Positions 52,022-62,432 of a stretch of DNA of 64,000 bases are shown one piece after another. The translations under genes were made by a program, and so were the position numbers. A model generated the notes under the pieces. That model had not been told where the DNA came from. It saw only the letters and a list, made by a program, of their open reading frames with translations, and did not search any database. Source of the stretch: Flectonema sp. DT1601 (taxonomy: Eukaryota > Euglenozoa > Diplonemea > Diplonemida > Diplonemidae); assembly GCA_964019425.1 (NCBI GenBank), contig OZ025858.1:124001-188000 (forward strand). Reading direction: 5' to 3'. Each line of letters begins with the position of its first letter. Position 1 is the stretch's first letter.

Positions 52022-52585
52022 TGACCGTGGGATGAAACAAGTAGCGGAGTAGGAATCGACATTAACGAGGTCTTGAGAAATAGACTACATAACATCCCCA
52101 CACAACCATTCCGTGAACGACAGTCCTGGATTAATATTTCCAAGAAATGATTAGTCGTACAGTTCTTATCTAATATTATGTTCTGATTTTAGTAGAAATG
52201 AATCTTTATTTACCCCGATGATGTTTTTATTATTTTTTTTTCATTATTTTTTTTTTTCCCCCTTGCCGTGGAATAGCTGCTGGATTACTGTTGACACGCG
52301 TTTTCACACTTATTTATTTTTAAGTTTATTATTGCTTATTATTGTCTTGTGAGAGTTTAAAATTACTAAAAAAAGTAAGACACTTTACTAATATCCCCTT
52401 TCAATTATTCAGTTTTGATAGCTTTTTTTTCCCATCCTTCTGGTTGAGGATAACGTTTTCAGTTTCATTTAAACAAAAAGTTAATTTTTGAGAGATGTTT
52501 TTTGTCGTTTTTTTTTTTTTTTAACCCTTTATTTGTTTAATGCTATCATCTATTATATTTACTTTTTATTTTTTAGTATAAAAAT
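52022..52585. other. intergenic
   Basis: AT-rich with short T runs. Ends in a T-rich TTTTTTAG acceptor at 52576. No gene seen. Confidence 0.6.
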
Positions 52586-53332
52586 ATGTCGTCCGATGCT
52601 GAACTCGGACACGCCATCAGACAGTTGGTAGAACATGTTGCAGGACCAGGGTCATGCAGCAGCCGAATGATTTATCAAGAGATCGCGAAAGCTTGTGAAG
52701 AAGAATTACGAGTAAAAGGAAGAGTTCCTGGGAATCAAAGAGATAGCTTGCAGAGATCACGTTATGAGAGTCCAATTAGAAATATGAGTCAAATCACGCG
52801 AATAACTGATATTAGGAAAAGGTATAATTTAAACTCTGCGGGTCCGGTTATTCCAGCCAGGAGATCACCCGTGAGACCAACTTCACCTCCTCCTCCTCCA
52901 CCGATACTATCGAGAGGAGGCTTTTCAGGAATGGTTCAAATAAATGAACCAGTTGAGAGTATATTGTCACCGGTTGCTGGGTTGTCGTACCCACAAAAGA
53001 TGTTAGTAATTTGTGATGAAAAACCAAATATTAACGGAGAATATCAATTGCTATCTATTACAGTCAATAGTTTCCCAGTTTGGGCGTGTCAGTCTCTCAG
53101 GTTATATTCAACTCGTGCAGGGTATTGGATGTTTACAGCGTCACCTTCAGGTCCTGATAGAGATACTGGTCTTGTTGAATCTATGTCACAACATTCTAAT
53201 TCACCTCCACATTTAGTTCCACAATGGCAGTATTTCTCATCTCGTTGGATGCCATCAAATACTTCTGTCACTGTAATCGAACAGTTCACTGAAGAAGGAC
53301 CTGCCCATGATGTTCATAGTGTAGTCAGATGA
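52586..53332 (+). CDS. hypothetical protein with a kinetoplastid-style beta-rich C-terminal domain, 248 aa
   Basis: The N-terminal ~45 residues look helical (HAIRQLVEHVAGPG, MIYQEIAKACEEEL). A basic linker with a poly-Pro stretch (SPPPPPPIL, ~103-111) follows. The last ~100 residues form a compact domain: INGEYQLLSITVNSFPVWAC, LRLYSTRAGYWMFT, DRDTGLVESMSQH, WMPSNTSVTVIE. This pattern (object being, then displayed or modified, with W and G at fixed places) recurs in many trypanosomatid and other protist proteins of unknown function, from memory. Leader 9 nt after TTTTTTAG. Confidence 0.55.
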   Translation: MSSDAELGHAIRQLVEHVAGPGSCSSRMIYQEIAKACEEELRVKGRVPGNQRDSLQRSRYESPIRNMSQITRITDIRKRYNLNSAGPVIPARRSPVRPTSPPPPPPILSRGGFSGMVQINEPVESILSPVAGLSYPQKMLVICDEKPNINGEYQLLSITVNSFPVWACQSLRLYSTRAGYWMFTASPSGPDRDTGLVESMSQHSNSPPHLVPQWQYFSSRWMPSNTSVTVIEQFTEEGPAHDVHSVVR

Positions 53333-53772
53333 TGTCAACTATTTAGTGTTTGATAGGTGTCCCTTTATATGACGGTTGTGTTCTGACAGCACACATAATT
53401 TAACTCAATTTTATTGTTGTATTCGTTCACTTCGTATCCTGATATTGTTTCTTTCCCTTTCTTTTTGTTGTTGTTGTTGTTATTGTTATTGTTGTTATTG
53501 TACTTCCTGTTAGATTAGAATAGTTCGTTTTGTCCTCTACTTGTATCCCCTTTTTGGAGCATCTCATCTCATTTTTGTTTTTTATAAACGAACAACTTTT
53601 GTTTGACCAGATTACGATTTTTTTGATCTACACAAAGCAAAGTTTCAGTTGTTTGTAATGCTGTTTGCCTTTTTTCGGTTCGCTTGCGGTTATAATCCAG
53701 ATGGATGACTTTATTTAATGTGTTCTTAACTTTGCATAACAAGTAGCTACTTCATCAGTTCCGCCCCCATAA
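53333..53772. other. intergenic
   Basis: Contains a (GTT)n tract near 53465-53500. The acceptor TTCATCAG ends at 53758, with a poorer pyrimidine tract than most. No gene seen. Confidence 0.55.
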
Positions 53773-55065
53773 ATGAAGAGATCATACTTAGATGGGGACA
53801 GTGATGAGGAACAGACTGAGATAAAGAGAAACAAGGAGGAAGATATTGTTACTAAGAAAGTAATCCCATCATGGGCACAGGATGATTCAACGAGTGAAGA
53901 TGAATCCAGTGAGGAGGAAGAAGAAGTGAAGCAAGAAGAGCCTTTGCCATCACCACCGCCACCACCATCACCGTCACCACCATCGCCGTCGCCGTCACCG
54001 TCGCCATCACCTCCTCCAGAGTCACAGAAACCTGAGAAGTGTTTCATGGGATATAAATGTTTATCAGTTGACAGATATGTTCGTGAGGGGAAAATCTGCG
54101 AAGGAGGCTATGGCGTTGTGACAAAAGCACGCGATTCTCAAACTGGCAGAACCGTTGCGTTGAAAAAAATAAAATTCGGAGACGGACAAGGACACATCGA
54201 AGACGGAATCCACCAATCTGCCCTCCGTGAAATCAGCACTCTCCTTGATATGTCTCATTCCAATATTGTAAAGGTTTATGGAGCAGTAGTGGGTAAACAA
54301 AAAGATCAAATATTCTTAGCCATGGAATACATTGAATTTGATGTTAGAAAGTTAATTACAGATTTTAAATTTAAGTTTACGACACCTCAAATAAAGTGTC
54401 TAATGAGACAACTACTTAGTGCCGTTGGATATTTACACCAAAACTGGATTATACATAGAGACTTGAAGACCAACAACTTACTTTATGGAAATAATGGAGT
54501 TTTAAAAATTTGTGATTTTGGTATGGCACGAAAATATGGCAGTCCTATACGATCGTATACACCTCTTCAATGGGTTCTAACCCTCGGGTTTAGGCCACCT
54601 GAAGGTTTACTCGGATGCGCAAAGTATGATGAAACAATTGATATTTGGGGGGTTGGATGTATATTCGCAGAGCTACTTTTAAACGAACCATTATTTATAC
54701 CGACGTCATCACCAGCTGAGGTTGAGATGCTGAGATTAATATTTCAACTTATTGGAACACCGACTAAGGAGTCGTGGCCTCAGTTTACAAATCTACTCAG
54801 AGGCGATCCCTTTGTTAGCCGAACTGGTAATTCCAGAGCTGGATTAAATATAGAGACGTTTCATATTGTGAAGAATTCATCACCACCAACACTACCAGTC
54901 AGATTTAAGTCTTTGCTATCGGATACAGGTATTCAGTTATTGTCATCGTTCTTAGTTGCGAATCCTGTTGATCGAATAAACGCAGTCGACGCATTTAACT
55001 CCAGCTACTTTGAAGAAGAACCTCTACCATGCTCACCATGTGACATGCCTGTATTTCAGAGATGA
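53773..55065 (+). CDS. CDK11: CDK11-like (PITSLRE-type) protein kinase
   Basis: Cyclin-dependent serine/threonine kinase, 430 aa; in animals CDK11 acts in transcription and splicing. An acidic, Ser-rich N-terminus and a Pro/Ser tract (57-82) precede the kinase domain (101-~412). Visible motifs: GGYGVV glycine loop (111-116), VALKK lysine, GIHQSALREI in place of PITSLREI, HRDLKTNN catalytic loop, DFG, and the C-terminal YFEEEPLPCSP ending that matches CDK11's YFxExPLPxxP. Two departures are seen. The first Gly of the glycine loop is Cys (ICEGGYG). The APE segment reads LTLGFRPPEGLLG instead of LWYRAPELLLG, with one extra residue before it. Catalytic residues are present, so it is probably active. 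Leader 14 nt. Confidence 0.85.
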   Translation: MKRSYLDGDSDEEQTEIKRNKEEDIVTKKVIPSWAQDDSTSEDESSEEEEEVKQEEPLPSPPPPPSPSPPSPSPSPSPSPPPESQKPEKCFMGYKCLSVDRYVREGKICEGGYGVVTKARDSQTGRTVALKKIKFGDGQGHIEDGIHQSALREISTLLDMSHSNIVKVYGAVVGKQKDQIFLAMEYIEFDVRKLITDFKFKFTTPQIKCLMRQLLSAVGYLHQNWIIHRDLKTNNLLYGNNGVLKICDFGMARKYGSPIRSYTPLQWVLTLGFRPPEGLLGCAKYDETIDIWGVGCIFAELLLNEPLFIPTSSPAEVEMLRLIFQLIGTPTKESWPQFTNLLRGDPFVSRTGNSRAGLNIETFHIVKNSSPPTLPVRFKSLLSDTGIQLLSSFLVANPVDRINAVDAFNSSYFEEEPLPCSPCDMPVFQR

Positions 55066-55204
55066 ACTCCCACCGTCTATCATTTATTGTAAAAGAATAT
55101 GTTGGGTGGATATCCGACTTTTTTTCCTTGTATTTTGGTCACAAGGTATTGTTGTGTGTTGTAATGTTTTTTAGATTGTTAATATTAATTTATTCAGAAA
55201 AAAC

Positions 55205-55222
55205 ATGTCAATGAAGACATAA
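55205..55222 (+). promoter_or_regulatory. upstream mini-ORF (MSMKT) ahead of the 55225 gene
   Basis: If the leader is added at TATTCAG (55197), the first ATG in the mRNA is at 55205. It opens a 5-codon frame that ends at 55222, 2 nt before the main ATG. Such a layout can reduce translation or act by reinitiation. The main frame is the only long one. Confidence 0.5.
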
Positions 55223-55224
55223 AG

Positions 55225-57651
55225 ATGTCGAGTATTAATGCAGTCAGAAGGAAATGGAGAGCAAGTCACAGCGTACGTCAGAGAAGTCAAGAGACCATCG
55301 GGTCAGATCCTCTGATTGGATTTTTTCAGTTTTGTGAAAAGCTGTCGAGGAAGATAAGACTCCCGGTGGCATTCCCAGAGACTATCGTGTATGAACATCA
55401 CTTCCCAAGGGGATGGTATTGGTTTGAGAAATCAAGTGAAGGGAATTCAAAAAGTGGAAAAAATGATCAAAAGAAAAAGAGAAACAAAGAACCACAACAT
55501 GGAAAGATGTCCAACCTTCTCTCTCTCTTAAGTCAACCACTTGACACAACAGATGATATGCTCACTGTTGAGAGTGAGACTTTAAGAATAATTAGATCAA
55601 AGGGATGTGAGACATCCTCACTTCTCGATTCTCTACAACGCAATTCAAAAACTGACATCCTTGCGGAAGTAGCTCGTCGACTACCAAACAATTCCATTGA
55701 TGTTACGTACTTAGACGCACAGGGATTACGATCATGGTTAGTTAATATTCCTGAACAATGCATTCTATCAAGATTTATACTCCCAAAGGGTAATCGAAAT
55801 GAAATAATAAGCGCCTGTTGGACACCAGGAAAGACACTAGTCTCTAGACTACAGAATATTAATAACATCTATGATAAAGATGTTCCATTAAGAGACAGAT
55901 CAACGACGAACGATCCATCGACGTGTGCGGAGGTGAACTGCAGTAAAGCAGTAAAGCAACTAGTTGATAGAGTTATGCAATGTTTTGTTAGGGAATTTCA
56001 GTTGTTTGAGAAGAAAAAAGTTATAAATTTTGAAGCAGAATTTAAAATTGACGCTGATGCGAAGCTTTGGATTCTAAGAGTTACAACAGTGACACTAATC
56101 CCTTGTTCAGCTGTTCATCCGTTACTGTCTGACAGTTCTTGTTTGAACAAACTAACTCCAGGTGATCCATCGACCTGTAATTATTTAAAATTATCTGAAC
56201 TAACTAATAACTGTGTCGATAACAGGAGAAGGAGAATATGTCAAGATCGGTTCTCTAATCTCGACGAGGCTGCTCCTTTGGATTTACAGACATCATCCAA
56301 ACCAATAAAAACTCATTTCAGTATTCCGATTACAACAACTGGCATTAAGAGGAATCGAAAACCTCCTCAAAAAGGAGGTTGGCCGTCGTTCTGTCCACCG
56401 GAAGTTGTCGATTTGAAAGAGGCTATTCAAAGTAAGCTGAATTTGTTGAAACCTAATGCGTTTGTAAAAAAGAAAAAAAGAAATGAAAAGGAACAAATTA
56501 AATCACTTCAAAGAATTGTAACTCAAATTGATTATACGCAAGTTGATTCGAATATAAATACTGAAAACCTTGAGTCAGTTATGGAAGTACCGCCAAACTC
56601 ATCGGAGGATGAGGATGCTGTCGTTGGTGTTAAGTCAAATAATCAGATACATGTAAGTTCAGTTTATGTTCCGGTTGGTGCCAGGAAAAGGGGATACTCA
56701 CAGTTTTATGACATGGAAAAAAAATCATTCAAACAATATCAAACTGACAGACAGTTGCTAAGCAGCAGCAATCACAGTATGAAGGTTTCTGACATTTTTA
56801 TTAAATCTCAAAGAGAGAGGGATCATTTAGACTCAATTCACGTTCCTGATGATGAAATGAAACGCCTTCCGACGGTACCATCTGGTGTCGATGAGGATTT
56901 AAAGGATGCTGAAAAAAAACTTTTAATTAAAAGTTTATCATCCTCAAGAATGGCGCAGTACAGTGCTTTCTTAGAAGAATGTTCTCAACTACGAGAAGAC
57001 CTTATTGACTTAGAATACACTGTATATAGTAAGCTGCAGTCTGATTTGACATTAACTTCATGTGTTTTTAGTCTTCCGATAGGCTGCCCTAATTTAGGAT
57101 ACTTAGAAGACTTACACCTTGAACAAGAAGGATCTTCATCAAGGGAAGGTTCGTATATAATTAGATTTCATGAGGGTCAGCCAAAACATCTTGTTCTGAG
57201 ACAAACGATGATTGCATTGAGAAGAAAAGTTGAAGGGTCACTTAGAAAGAGTGAATTATCAATTCTATTAAAAGATTTAGACGGAAGGACAATAAAAGAA
57301 TTAGAACATCATCGTCTTCCGAATAGAAGGAAAAGTGTTTCACGACTTTCTGGACGACTCTCTGGATTGTCATCAACTTCATTGAGAAGGAGTGGCATAG
57401 AAAAAGTAATCCCAGGGTTGGTGACATTGAGAAGTTCTATTTGTGGTTCAGCTGATTGGAATGAATTATCTTGTCCTGTTTCATCACAGAATGTGACTCC
57501 AAGATCTGATGTATTTTTATCACCCACAACTACCGTACAAACTCTCTCAGTCACTGCCGACAGTGATGATGATGATTCATCCTCGAGCACTACTGACATT
57601 CATACTGATGCCCCAATAGTTGTCACTCTTGCTATACCTCAAGCCTTTTAA
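55225..57651 (+). CDS. large hypothetical protein, 808 aa
   Basis: Hydrophilic, no membrane segments. The N-terminal third holds ordered-looking parts (LIGFFQFCEKLSRKIRLPVA and ETIVYEHHFPRGWYWFE). A block near 255-295 (FELFEKKK-like FQLFEKKKVINFEAEFKIDA then KLWILRVTTV) resembles a segment I have seen in large flagellate proteins that end in a short strand LWxLxC/V; the family has no name I can give. The middle is basic (VKKKKRNEKEQIKSLQR). A coiled segment lies near 575-620, and the C-terminal Ser/Arg-rich tail (RKSVSRLSGRLSGLSS) has possible phosphosites. Function unknown. Confidence 0.65.
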   Translation: MSSINAVRRKWRASHSVRQRSQETIGSDPLIGFFQFCEKLSRKIRLPVAFPETIVYEHHFPRGWYWFEKSSEGNSKSGKNDQKKKRNKEPQHGKMSNLLSLLSQPLDTTDDMLTVESETLRIIRSKGCETSSLLDSLQRNSKTDILAEVARRLPNNSIDVTYLDAQGLRSWLVNIPEQCILSRFILPKGNRNEIISACWTPGKTLVSRLQNINNIYDKDVPLRDRSTTNDPSTCAEVNCSKAVKQLVDRVMQCFVREFQLFEKKKVINFEAEFKIDADAKLWILRVTTVTLIPCSAVHPLLSDSSCLNKLTPGDPSTCNYLKLSELTNNCVDNRRRRICQDRFSNLDEAAPLDLQTSSKPIKTHFSIPITTTGIKRNRKPPQKGGWPSFCPPEVVDLKEAIQSKLNLLKPNAFVKKKKRNEKEQIKSLQRIVTQIDYTQVDSNINTENLESVMEVPPNSSEDEDAVVGVKSNNQIHVSSVYVPVGARKRGYSQFYDMEKKSFKQYQTDRQLLSSSNHSMKVSDIFIKSQRERDHLDSIHVPDDEMKRLPTVPSGVDEDLKDAEKKLLIKSLSSSRMAQYSAFLEECSQLREDLIDLEYTVYSKLQSDLTLTSCVFSLPIGCPNLGYLEDLHLEQEGSSSREGSYIIRFHEGQPKHLVLRQTMIALRRKVEGSLRKSELSILLKDLDGRTIKELEHHRLPNRRKSVSRLSGRLSGLSSTSLRRSGIEKVIPGLVTLRSSICGSADWNELSCPVSSQNVTPRSDVFLSPTTTVQTLSVTADSDDDDSSSSTTDIHTDAPIVVTLAIPQAF

Positions 57652-57922
57652 TTATTAGTTACTGTTTACTTCGGATTCAATTACACATCACTTTTATATT
57701 TATTTATTTATTTTTTTTAAAGATCTTCGTTCGCATCATTGCGAATTTACTTTTTCCATAAAAAAAAACTCTCACTCGCTTTGATTCTACTTAGTTGACA
57801 GGACTACCACACGATATGATCTGGTGTTCGTTTCCTGTTTATAACCCATTCTTATTATTAAAAACTAATAATATAAAAATATTAATTGTAGTTGTATTAA
57901 AGCTTATTCTCAGCAGCAAAAG
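57652..57922. other. intergenic
   Basis: AT-rich; ends in TATTCTCAG with a 9-nt leader to the next ATG. No gene seen. Confidence 0.55.
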
Positions 57923-58367
57923 ATGGAAATGGCACAACCTGTATGTGTACGAGCATCAATAAGAGATATGAAAAGGTGTGCATTATTTTAAATTAGGTTT
58001 TAAAATCGTTTGTTGAAATAATAACATCGTAATCAACATAAAAATCAGACTACGCAGTGGGAATGTTGTTACCGCAGCAGATAATTGGCAGGCAGACTTT
58101 GTTCCAATGCCGAAGAGAGTTGTTAAGAAAGAAGTCAATATCGATGATGATACCCGTCGTAAAAACTGGAAGCTTCTGGGACCAATACTAAGGATTCAGA
58201 GATGGTATAGACGAATTACATCAAAGAGAAGTGTTGCTTTGTTATTAGAAAAACGAAAACAAAACCATCACAATATCTGGTGGTGTACGGCAGCTGAGTC
58301 AATCCAGAGAGCATGGAGAGGTTGCTTGGCCAGGCGTCAGACAAGAAAACTTTTACTGGAGCCTTAA
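57923..58367 (+). CDS. small IQ-motif protein (2 exons, 123 aa)
   Basis: Exon 1 57923-57975 (MEMAQPVCVRASIRDMK plus a split Arg) and exon 2 58049-58367 are joined across a 73-nt GT-AG intron in the frame of the downstream ORF. Two calmodulin-binding IQ-like motifs are visible: ILRIQRWYRRITSKR and a good consensus SIQRAWRGCLARRQTRK near the C-terminus. The protein is very basic (pI clearly above 10) and has no membrane segment. Small IQ proteins are common in cilia and centrioles; partner and site are not shown by the sequence. Confidence 0.75.
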
Positions 58368-59124
58368 ATTGTGATTTTAAATTAACTTACACACAACTGA
58401 ATACCACATTTACAACAACTCGAAAAAAAAAAAATCAGAACTCTGCCATAATTTTACGCGAGTCTTCCTTTCACAAGAAGACCAATTGCCTTATTTCCAA
58501 ACTGATGTTTTTACTGTTTTCTTTTTTTCTTTTTTTTTCCCTTCCTCTCTCTCATTTTTATTCGTTAATTTAATAATTTGTTTTTATTTTTCTCAGTTTT
58601 GTTTTTTTTTATGTAAAAGGTGTGAGGATGTTCTCACCTCAACCCAATATACTGACTGCTTATCTGAACTAAATCAAAGCCGCTATCTAAGTATAAAAAA
58701 AAAAAAGATTTAAAAAAAAAAAAAAAAAAAAAATACGATTTCGTAATTAATCTATTGTTTCACTCCCCTTCTCTTATCTTTTTTTTTTTAATATTGTAAA
58801 AAAGCAACCTGTACGCATTAACATGGGGTAATCGATTTCTTTCACGTTGTTACCTTACTCAGCGAGTATGTCTGAGGCTATAGACAAGTCAGTTTGTGTT
58901 TTTTTTTTTTTTTTTTTTTCAAAAAAAAAAAAAATTTAAAAAAATAATAAAAAAAAAATGTCAACTCGTCTTTATTCTTTATTCTTTATTCTCTTTGAAG
59001 TAATTCATCAAACAGATTAATTCTTCTTTTGGAACGTATTTCTTTTTTTGAAAGATTGTTCAAAAATTATTTTTTTTAAAAAAAATATCTTCCCCTCTCT
59101 TTCATCAGGCAGTGCATTGGCGCA
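58368..59124. other. intergenic with a possible tiny exon
   Basis: Homopolymer-rich (A run at 58708-58733, T at 58900-58919). At 58868-58891, just after TTACTCAG, eight codons (MSEAIDKS) end at a GTTTGT donor-like site. No convincing second exon was found, so it is not called as a gene. Confidence 0.5.
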
Positions 59125-60254
59125 ATGGCGTCAAACAGTGACCTAGACAGGTACATTGAGAAGTTGAAGAAGTGTGAGATTATTAAGGTATGTGTTGTTT
59201 TTTTGAATAAAAAGATTTAAATTTTTTTTTTAAAAATGGTTATTAAAAAAAAAAACAATAAAACAATCAGGAAGCAGAAGTCAAGGCTCTTTGCAAAAAG
59301 GCGCGTGAAATCCTTGTTGATGAACCGAATGTTCAAGTTGTGTTCTCACCAATTACTATCGTCGGTGATATTCACGGACAGTTTTATGATTTGAAGGAAC
59401 TGCTTCGTGTTGGAGGCGATGTCCCAGACACGAATTATTTATTTATGGGAGACTTTGTCGACAGAGGTTTCTACTCAGTAGAAACATTCCTACTGCTGTT
59501 AGCGATCAAGGCTAGATATCCTGACAGAGTTCAACTCATTAGAGGTAATCACGAATCAAGACAGATCACTCAAGTGTATGGATTCTATGATGAATGTCTT
59601 AGAAAGTATGGAAGTGTAAATGTTTGGAGATATTGCACAGATGTCTTCGATTATCTAACCTTATCAGCGCTAGTTGAAGGAAAGGTTCTTACAGTTCATG
59701 GAGGACTCAGCCCTTCAATCAATAACTTAGATCAAATAAGAACAATTGATCGGAAACAAGAAGTCCCTCACGATGGTGCAATGTGTGATCTACTCTGGTC
59801 TGACCCAGAAGATATCGACGGATGGGGTTTATCACCTCGTGGAGCTGGTTATCTATTTGGAGGTGATGTTGTTCAACAGTTCAATACAACAAATCAAATA
59901 GACTTAATATCTAGGTCTCATCAACTTGTAATGGAAGGATACAAGTCTATGTTCAACGACACGCTAGTAACCGTCTGGTCAGCACCAAACTACTGCTACC
60001 GCTGCGGTAACGTTGCATCGATATTAGAGCTTGATGAACATTTACAGGTGTGTTGTTGTTCTGTTTTATTATTTTAAATATTTAAGCTCCGCTGTTCTCA
60101 CTCTAATGCTGATCTCTGTGTAGTATTTTCATGTTCTCAAACTAAAATATCAAAAAAACTCCCAAAACAGAGAAATTATAAGATTTTTGAGGCAGCGCCA
60201 CAGGAAGCACGAGGAATCCCAGCGAAAAAGCCAACACCAGATTACTTCTTGTAG
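59125..60254 (+). CDS. PP4C: protein phosphatase 4 catalytic subunit (3 exons, 307 aa)
   Basis: PPP-family Ser/Thr phosphatase; PP4 complexes act in DNA-damage response, centrosome function and splicing in other eukaryotes. Exons 59125-59187, 59271-60047 and 60171-60254, separated by 83- and 123-nt GT-AG introns, all phase 0. Metal and phosphate ligands are intact: GDIHGQ, GDFVDRG, RGNHESR, HGGLSP and [11 protein letters not shown]. The spliced product is exactly 307 residues, like the human protein, and ends PDYFL, the tail that is carboxymethylated on Leu in PP2A/PP4/PP6. The stretches [16 protein letters not shown] and [14 protein letters not shown] point to PP4 rather than PP2A or PP6. 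Leader 16 nt after TCATCAG. Confidence 0.95.
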
Positions 60255-60633
60255 ATATGTCACTACAACAGCAGTGTGTTGTATAAACGAATCGTGGCTC
60301 GTGGCGTGGTAGCCGAAATAGTAGCATCGCTCGGTTTCTTTGCGCGATCCTTGGGTAAGGATGGAAAAAAAATATATGGTCTGCTTTATTTTCGGAGAAC
60401 GCAAAAAAAAAAAAAGGATCGCAAGGTTCCGAGGGTTTGTTCTCCTGCCATACCTGCCTCTCACTTCCCTCAAAAAAAAAAAAAAAAAGTGACCCTTTGT
60501 GTTTTTTTTTAAATCTCTTCCTGTTTTTTTTTTTTACTGATTTCCTTTTTTCAATTTGTGTGCTTCCCATCTTTTTTTTTTTTGTTCTTTTCAATGTGGT
60601 TATTCTTTCCAAATATTGCTTCAGAAATATGGC
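60255..60633. other. 3' flank of PP4C and intergenic
   Basis: Poly-A and poly-T runs; ends with a T-rich GCTTCAG acceptor at 60624. No gene seen. Confidence 0.5.
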
Positions 60634-61256
60634 ATGGGAAAGAAAATCTTGTCTCAGCTGCACAAATATCGAAAGCTTGTGTACCTACCTGGTAAAGCAC
60701 AAAGCACAAAGCACCAATGTATCACGGGCCTATCGTGTTGCAGGTATGTAAAAAAAAATTTAATTCTGTCTCGGTCGGGGGGTTGGATTAAAAATTTGAA
60801 AAAAAAAAAAAACGAAAAAATTAAAAATCGACGTTCCGTTTCACTGACTTCCCTAACTGATGGCTACTGAGTCTGAAAAGAAAAAAGAAGATGAAAAGGG
60901 AAGGGAACAAAAAAAAAAATTATAAGAAACCGGGCTAAAATGTAACCAAAATAAAGCAAGAAAGGAATAAATAGCATGATGGAAAAAGGAAAAAAACTTT
61001 GAGAAAAAAAAATTTGGGAAATGATCCCCAGCAAAGCTCTTCACGAGATACAACAATTGCCAGATGGTATGCATACAAATTAACTTTTAACACGAGCAGT
61101 TTGGTGGTATTTTTCTTTTTTTTTAATGTTCCCCCGTTTGTTCCCATTTTTTTTTCCGTTTCCTTTCTTTTTCTTTTCTTGAATGTAAATCTATTTTTAT
61201 ACGGCCCCAGACTTCGAAAAATGATTGCAAATGGTCAGCAGCGTTGTAATGCGTAA
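60634..61256 (+). CDS. candidate small multi-exon gene, structure uncertain
   Basis: A coding-like exon reads KYGMGKKILSQLHKYRKLVY onward from the acceptor at 60624 and ends at a GTATGT donor (60744). A short exon at 61032-61066 (SKALHEIQQLPD) joins in phase 2, with its own CCCCAG acceptor and a GTATGC donor. The last exon could begin at 61211 or at about 61300. Another frame from the ATG at 60629 (MAWERKSCLSCTNIESLC) competes. The middle exon's phase agreement is the main support. No family recognised. Confidence 0.3.
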
Positions 61257-61629
61257 TGTTATAATCAAAGCATATCTGCGTCTTTTGATTCATACAGCTG
61301 CTGGAATGATGCTCGTGGAGCCCTCTTTGAGTGTCCCTCACAACGCAGATTTTTTTTTTTTTTTTTTTTTTTGATTTGAGTAGCAAATTTGTAAATAAAG
61401 AAACAAAAGAGAAAAAAAGAAGAGAAAAAAAAAAAACAAAAAAAAAAAGAGTGTCATGTTGCAGAAATGATTAATTATTCTTACCTACGGTTCCCCAATT
61501 TTGTTTTTCTTGTCCAAGCTTTGCATTAATTTTTTTTTTTAAATTTTTTTTTTTCTTTTTCCTCGATATCATTTTTTCACCTACTGACCTTTTTTTTCTT
61601 TTTTTTTTGTTTGCTTTTATTTTGGTTGG

Positions 61630-61660
<31 letters not shown>

Positions 61661-62171
61661 ATGTAGCAACTTGTAAAAAAATAATTAAAAAAGGCTGTCA
61701 TCAATGTTTGACAACAGACTACTGCATGCCTTTCAACTATGATAGCGATCCATCAGTAACAAATAAGAGCCATATTGTGGAAAAAATAAATAAATAAATA
61801 GGGTGGGGAGGGTAGAAAAATGACTTGTCTCCCTACAAACAAACATGAAATCGGTTCAGGGATGAAATTGAATTCGAAAATGACGTGTCGTCATGATCGT
61901 GTTAAGAACCATTTTCTGATATCAAAAAAAAAAAAAAAAAAAAAAAAAAATAACCCTTCCCCCCGAAACATCCCTTCCCCCTCCCCACCTTTCTACGCTG
62001 AATGACAAGTACATACGAAAAAAAAAAAAAAAAAAAAAGAATTTAAAGCGATGCAGCTTTGAAAACATATTTGTGAACAAACTAGTCTTGAGTCGGGTAA
62101 ACCTTTCCATTCTCGAACAGATGCAGCTTCTATTCGTGGTAACATTGTAACTACACGTTTAATAACTCAAT
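61257..62171. other. intergenic, homopolymer-rich
   Basis: Nine or more A/T runs, including 61352-61372 (T), 61633-61655 (A), 61923-61949 (A). The acceptor TCTCGAACAG ends at 62120, 51 nt before the next ATG. Confidence 0.55.
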
Positions 62172-62387
62172 ATGCCCGACCAACAATGGATTCACGAGGT
62201 GAAAAGAATATATAACGAGGCTTTAACATGCGCGAAACATGCCGGAAGAGAAGAAGTCACAGCAGCAGACGTCTGGATGCAACAAGATATCGAAACAGCC
62301 CGACAGCAATCTGCAAGAACAAGAGTATCACCTTTAAATAAACCTTCAGACGGAATTGAACTGGGTATAATTAAGAAACCCGATTAG
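62172..62387 (+). CDS. histone-fold protein, TAF9-like, N-terminus uncertain
   Basis: A 71-aa ORF: WIHEVKRIYNEALTCAKHAG followed by REEVTAADVWMQQDIE matches helix 2, loop and helix 3 of the TAF9 histone fold, in which xxHAxK/R...(D/A)xDDVxLA is typical. The next part (ARTRVSPLNKPSDGIELG) parallels TAF9's ...RNxxPLPxxKPxxGxRLP segment. TAF9 is a subunit of TFIID and SAGA. Helix 1 is missing: in-frame stops close the frame upstream of 62172, so an upstream exon, an unusual short form, or a sequence error is possible. A different frame from 62121 (AASIRGNIVTTRLITQYARP) is also open. Confidence 0.4.
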   Translation: MPDQQWIHEVKRIYNEALTCAKHAGREEVTAADVWMQQDIETARQQSARTRVSPLNKPSDGIELGIIKKPD

Positions 62388-62432
62388 ATTTTTTTATATT
62401 TTCGATTTCAGCCACAGCCGCTATTTACAACA

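Noticed and set aside
58868-58891. Eight-codon exon MSEAIDKS
   Set aside because: Good acceptor and donor, but no convincing following exon before PP4C.
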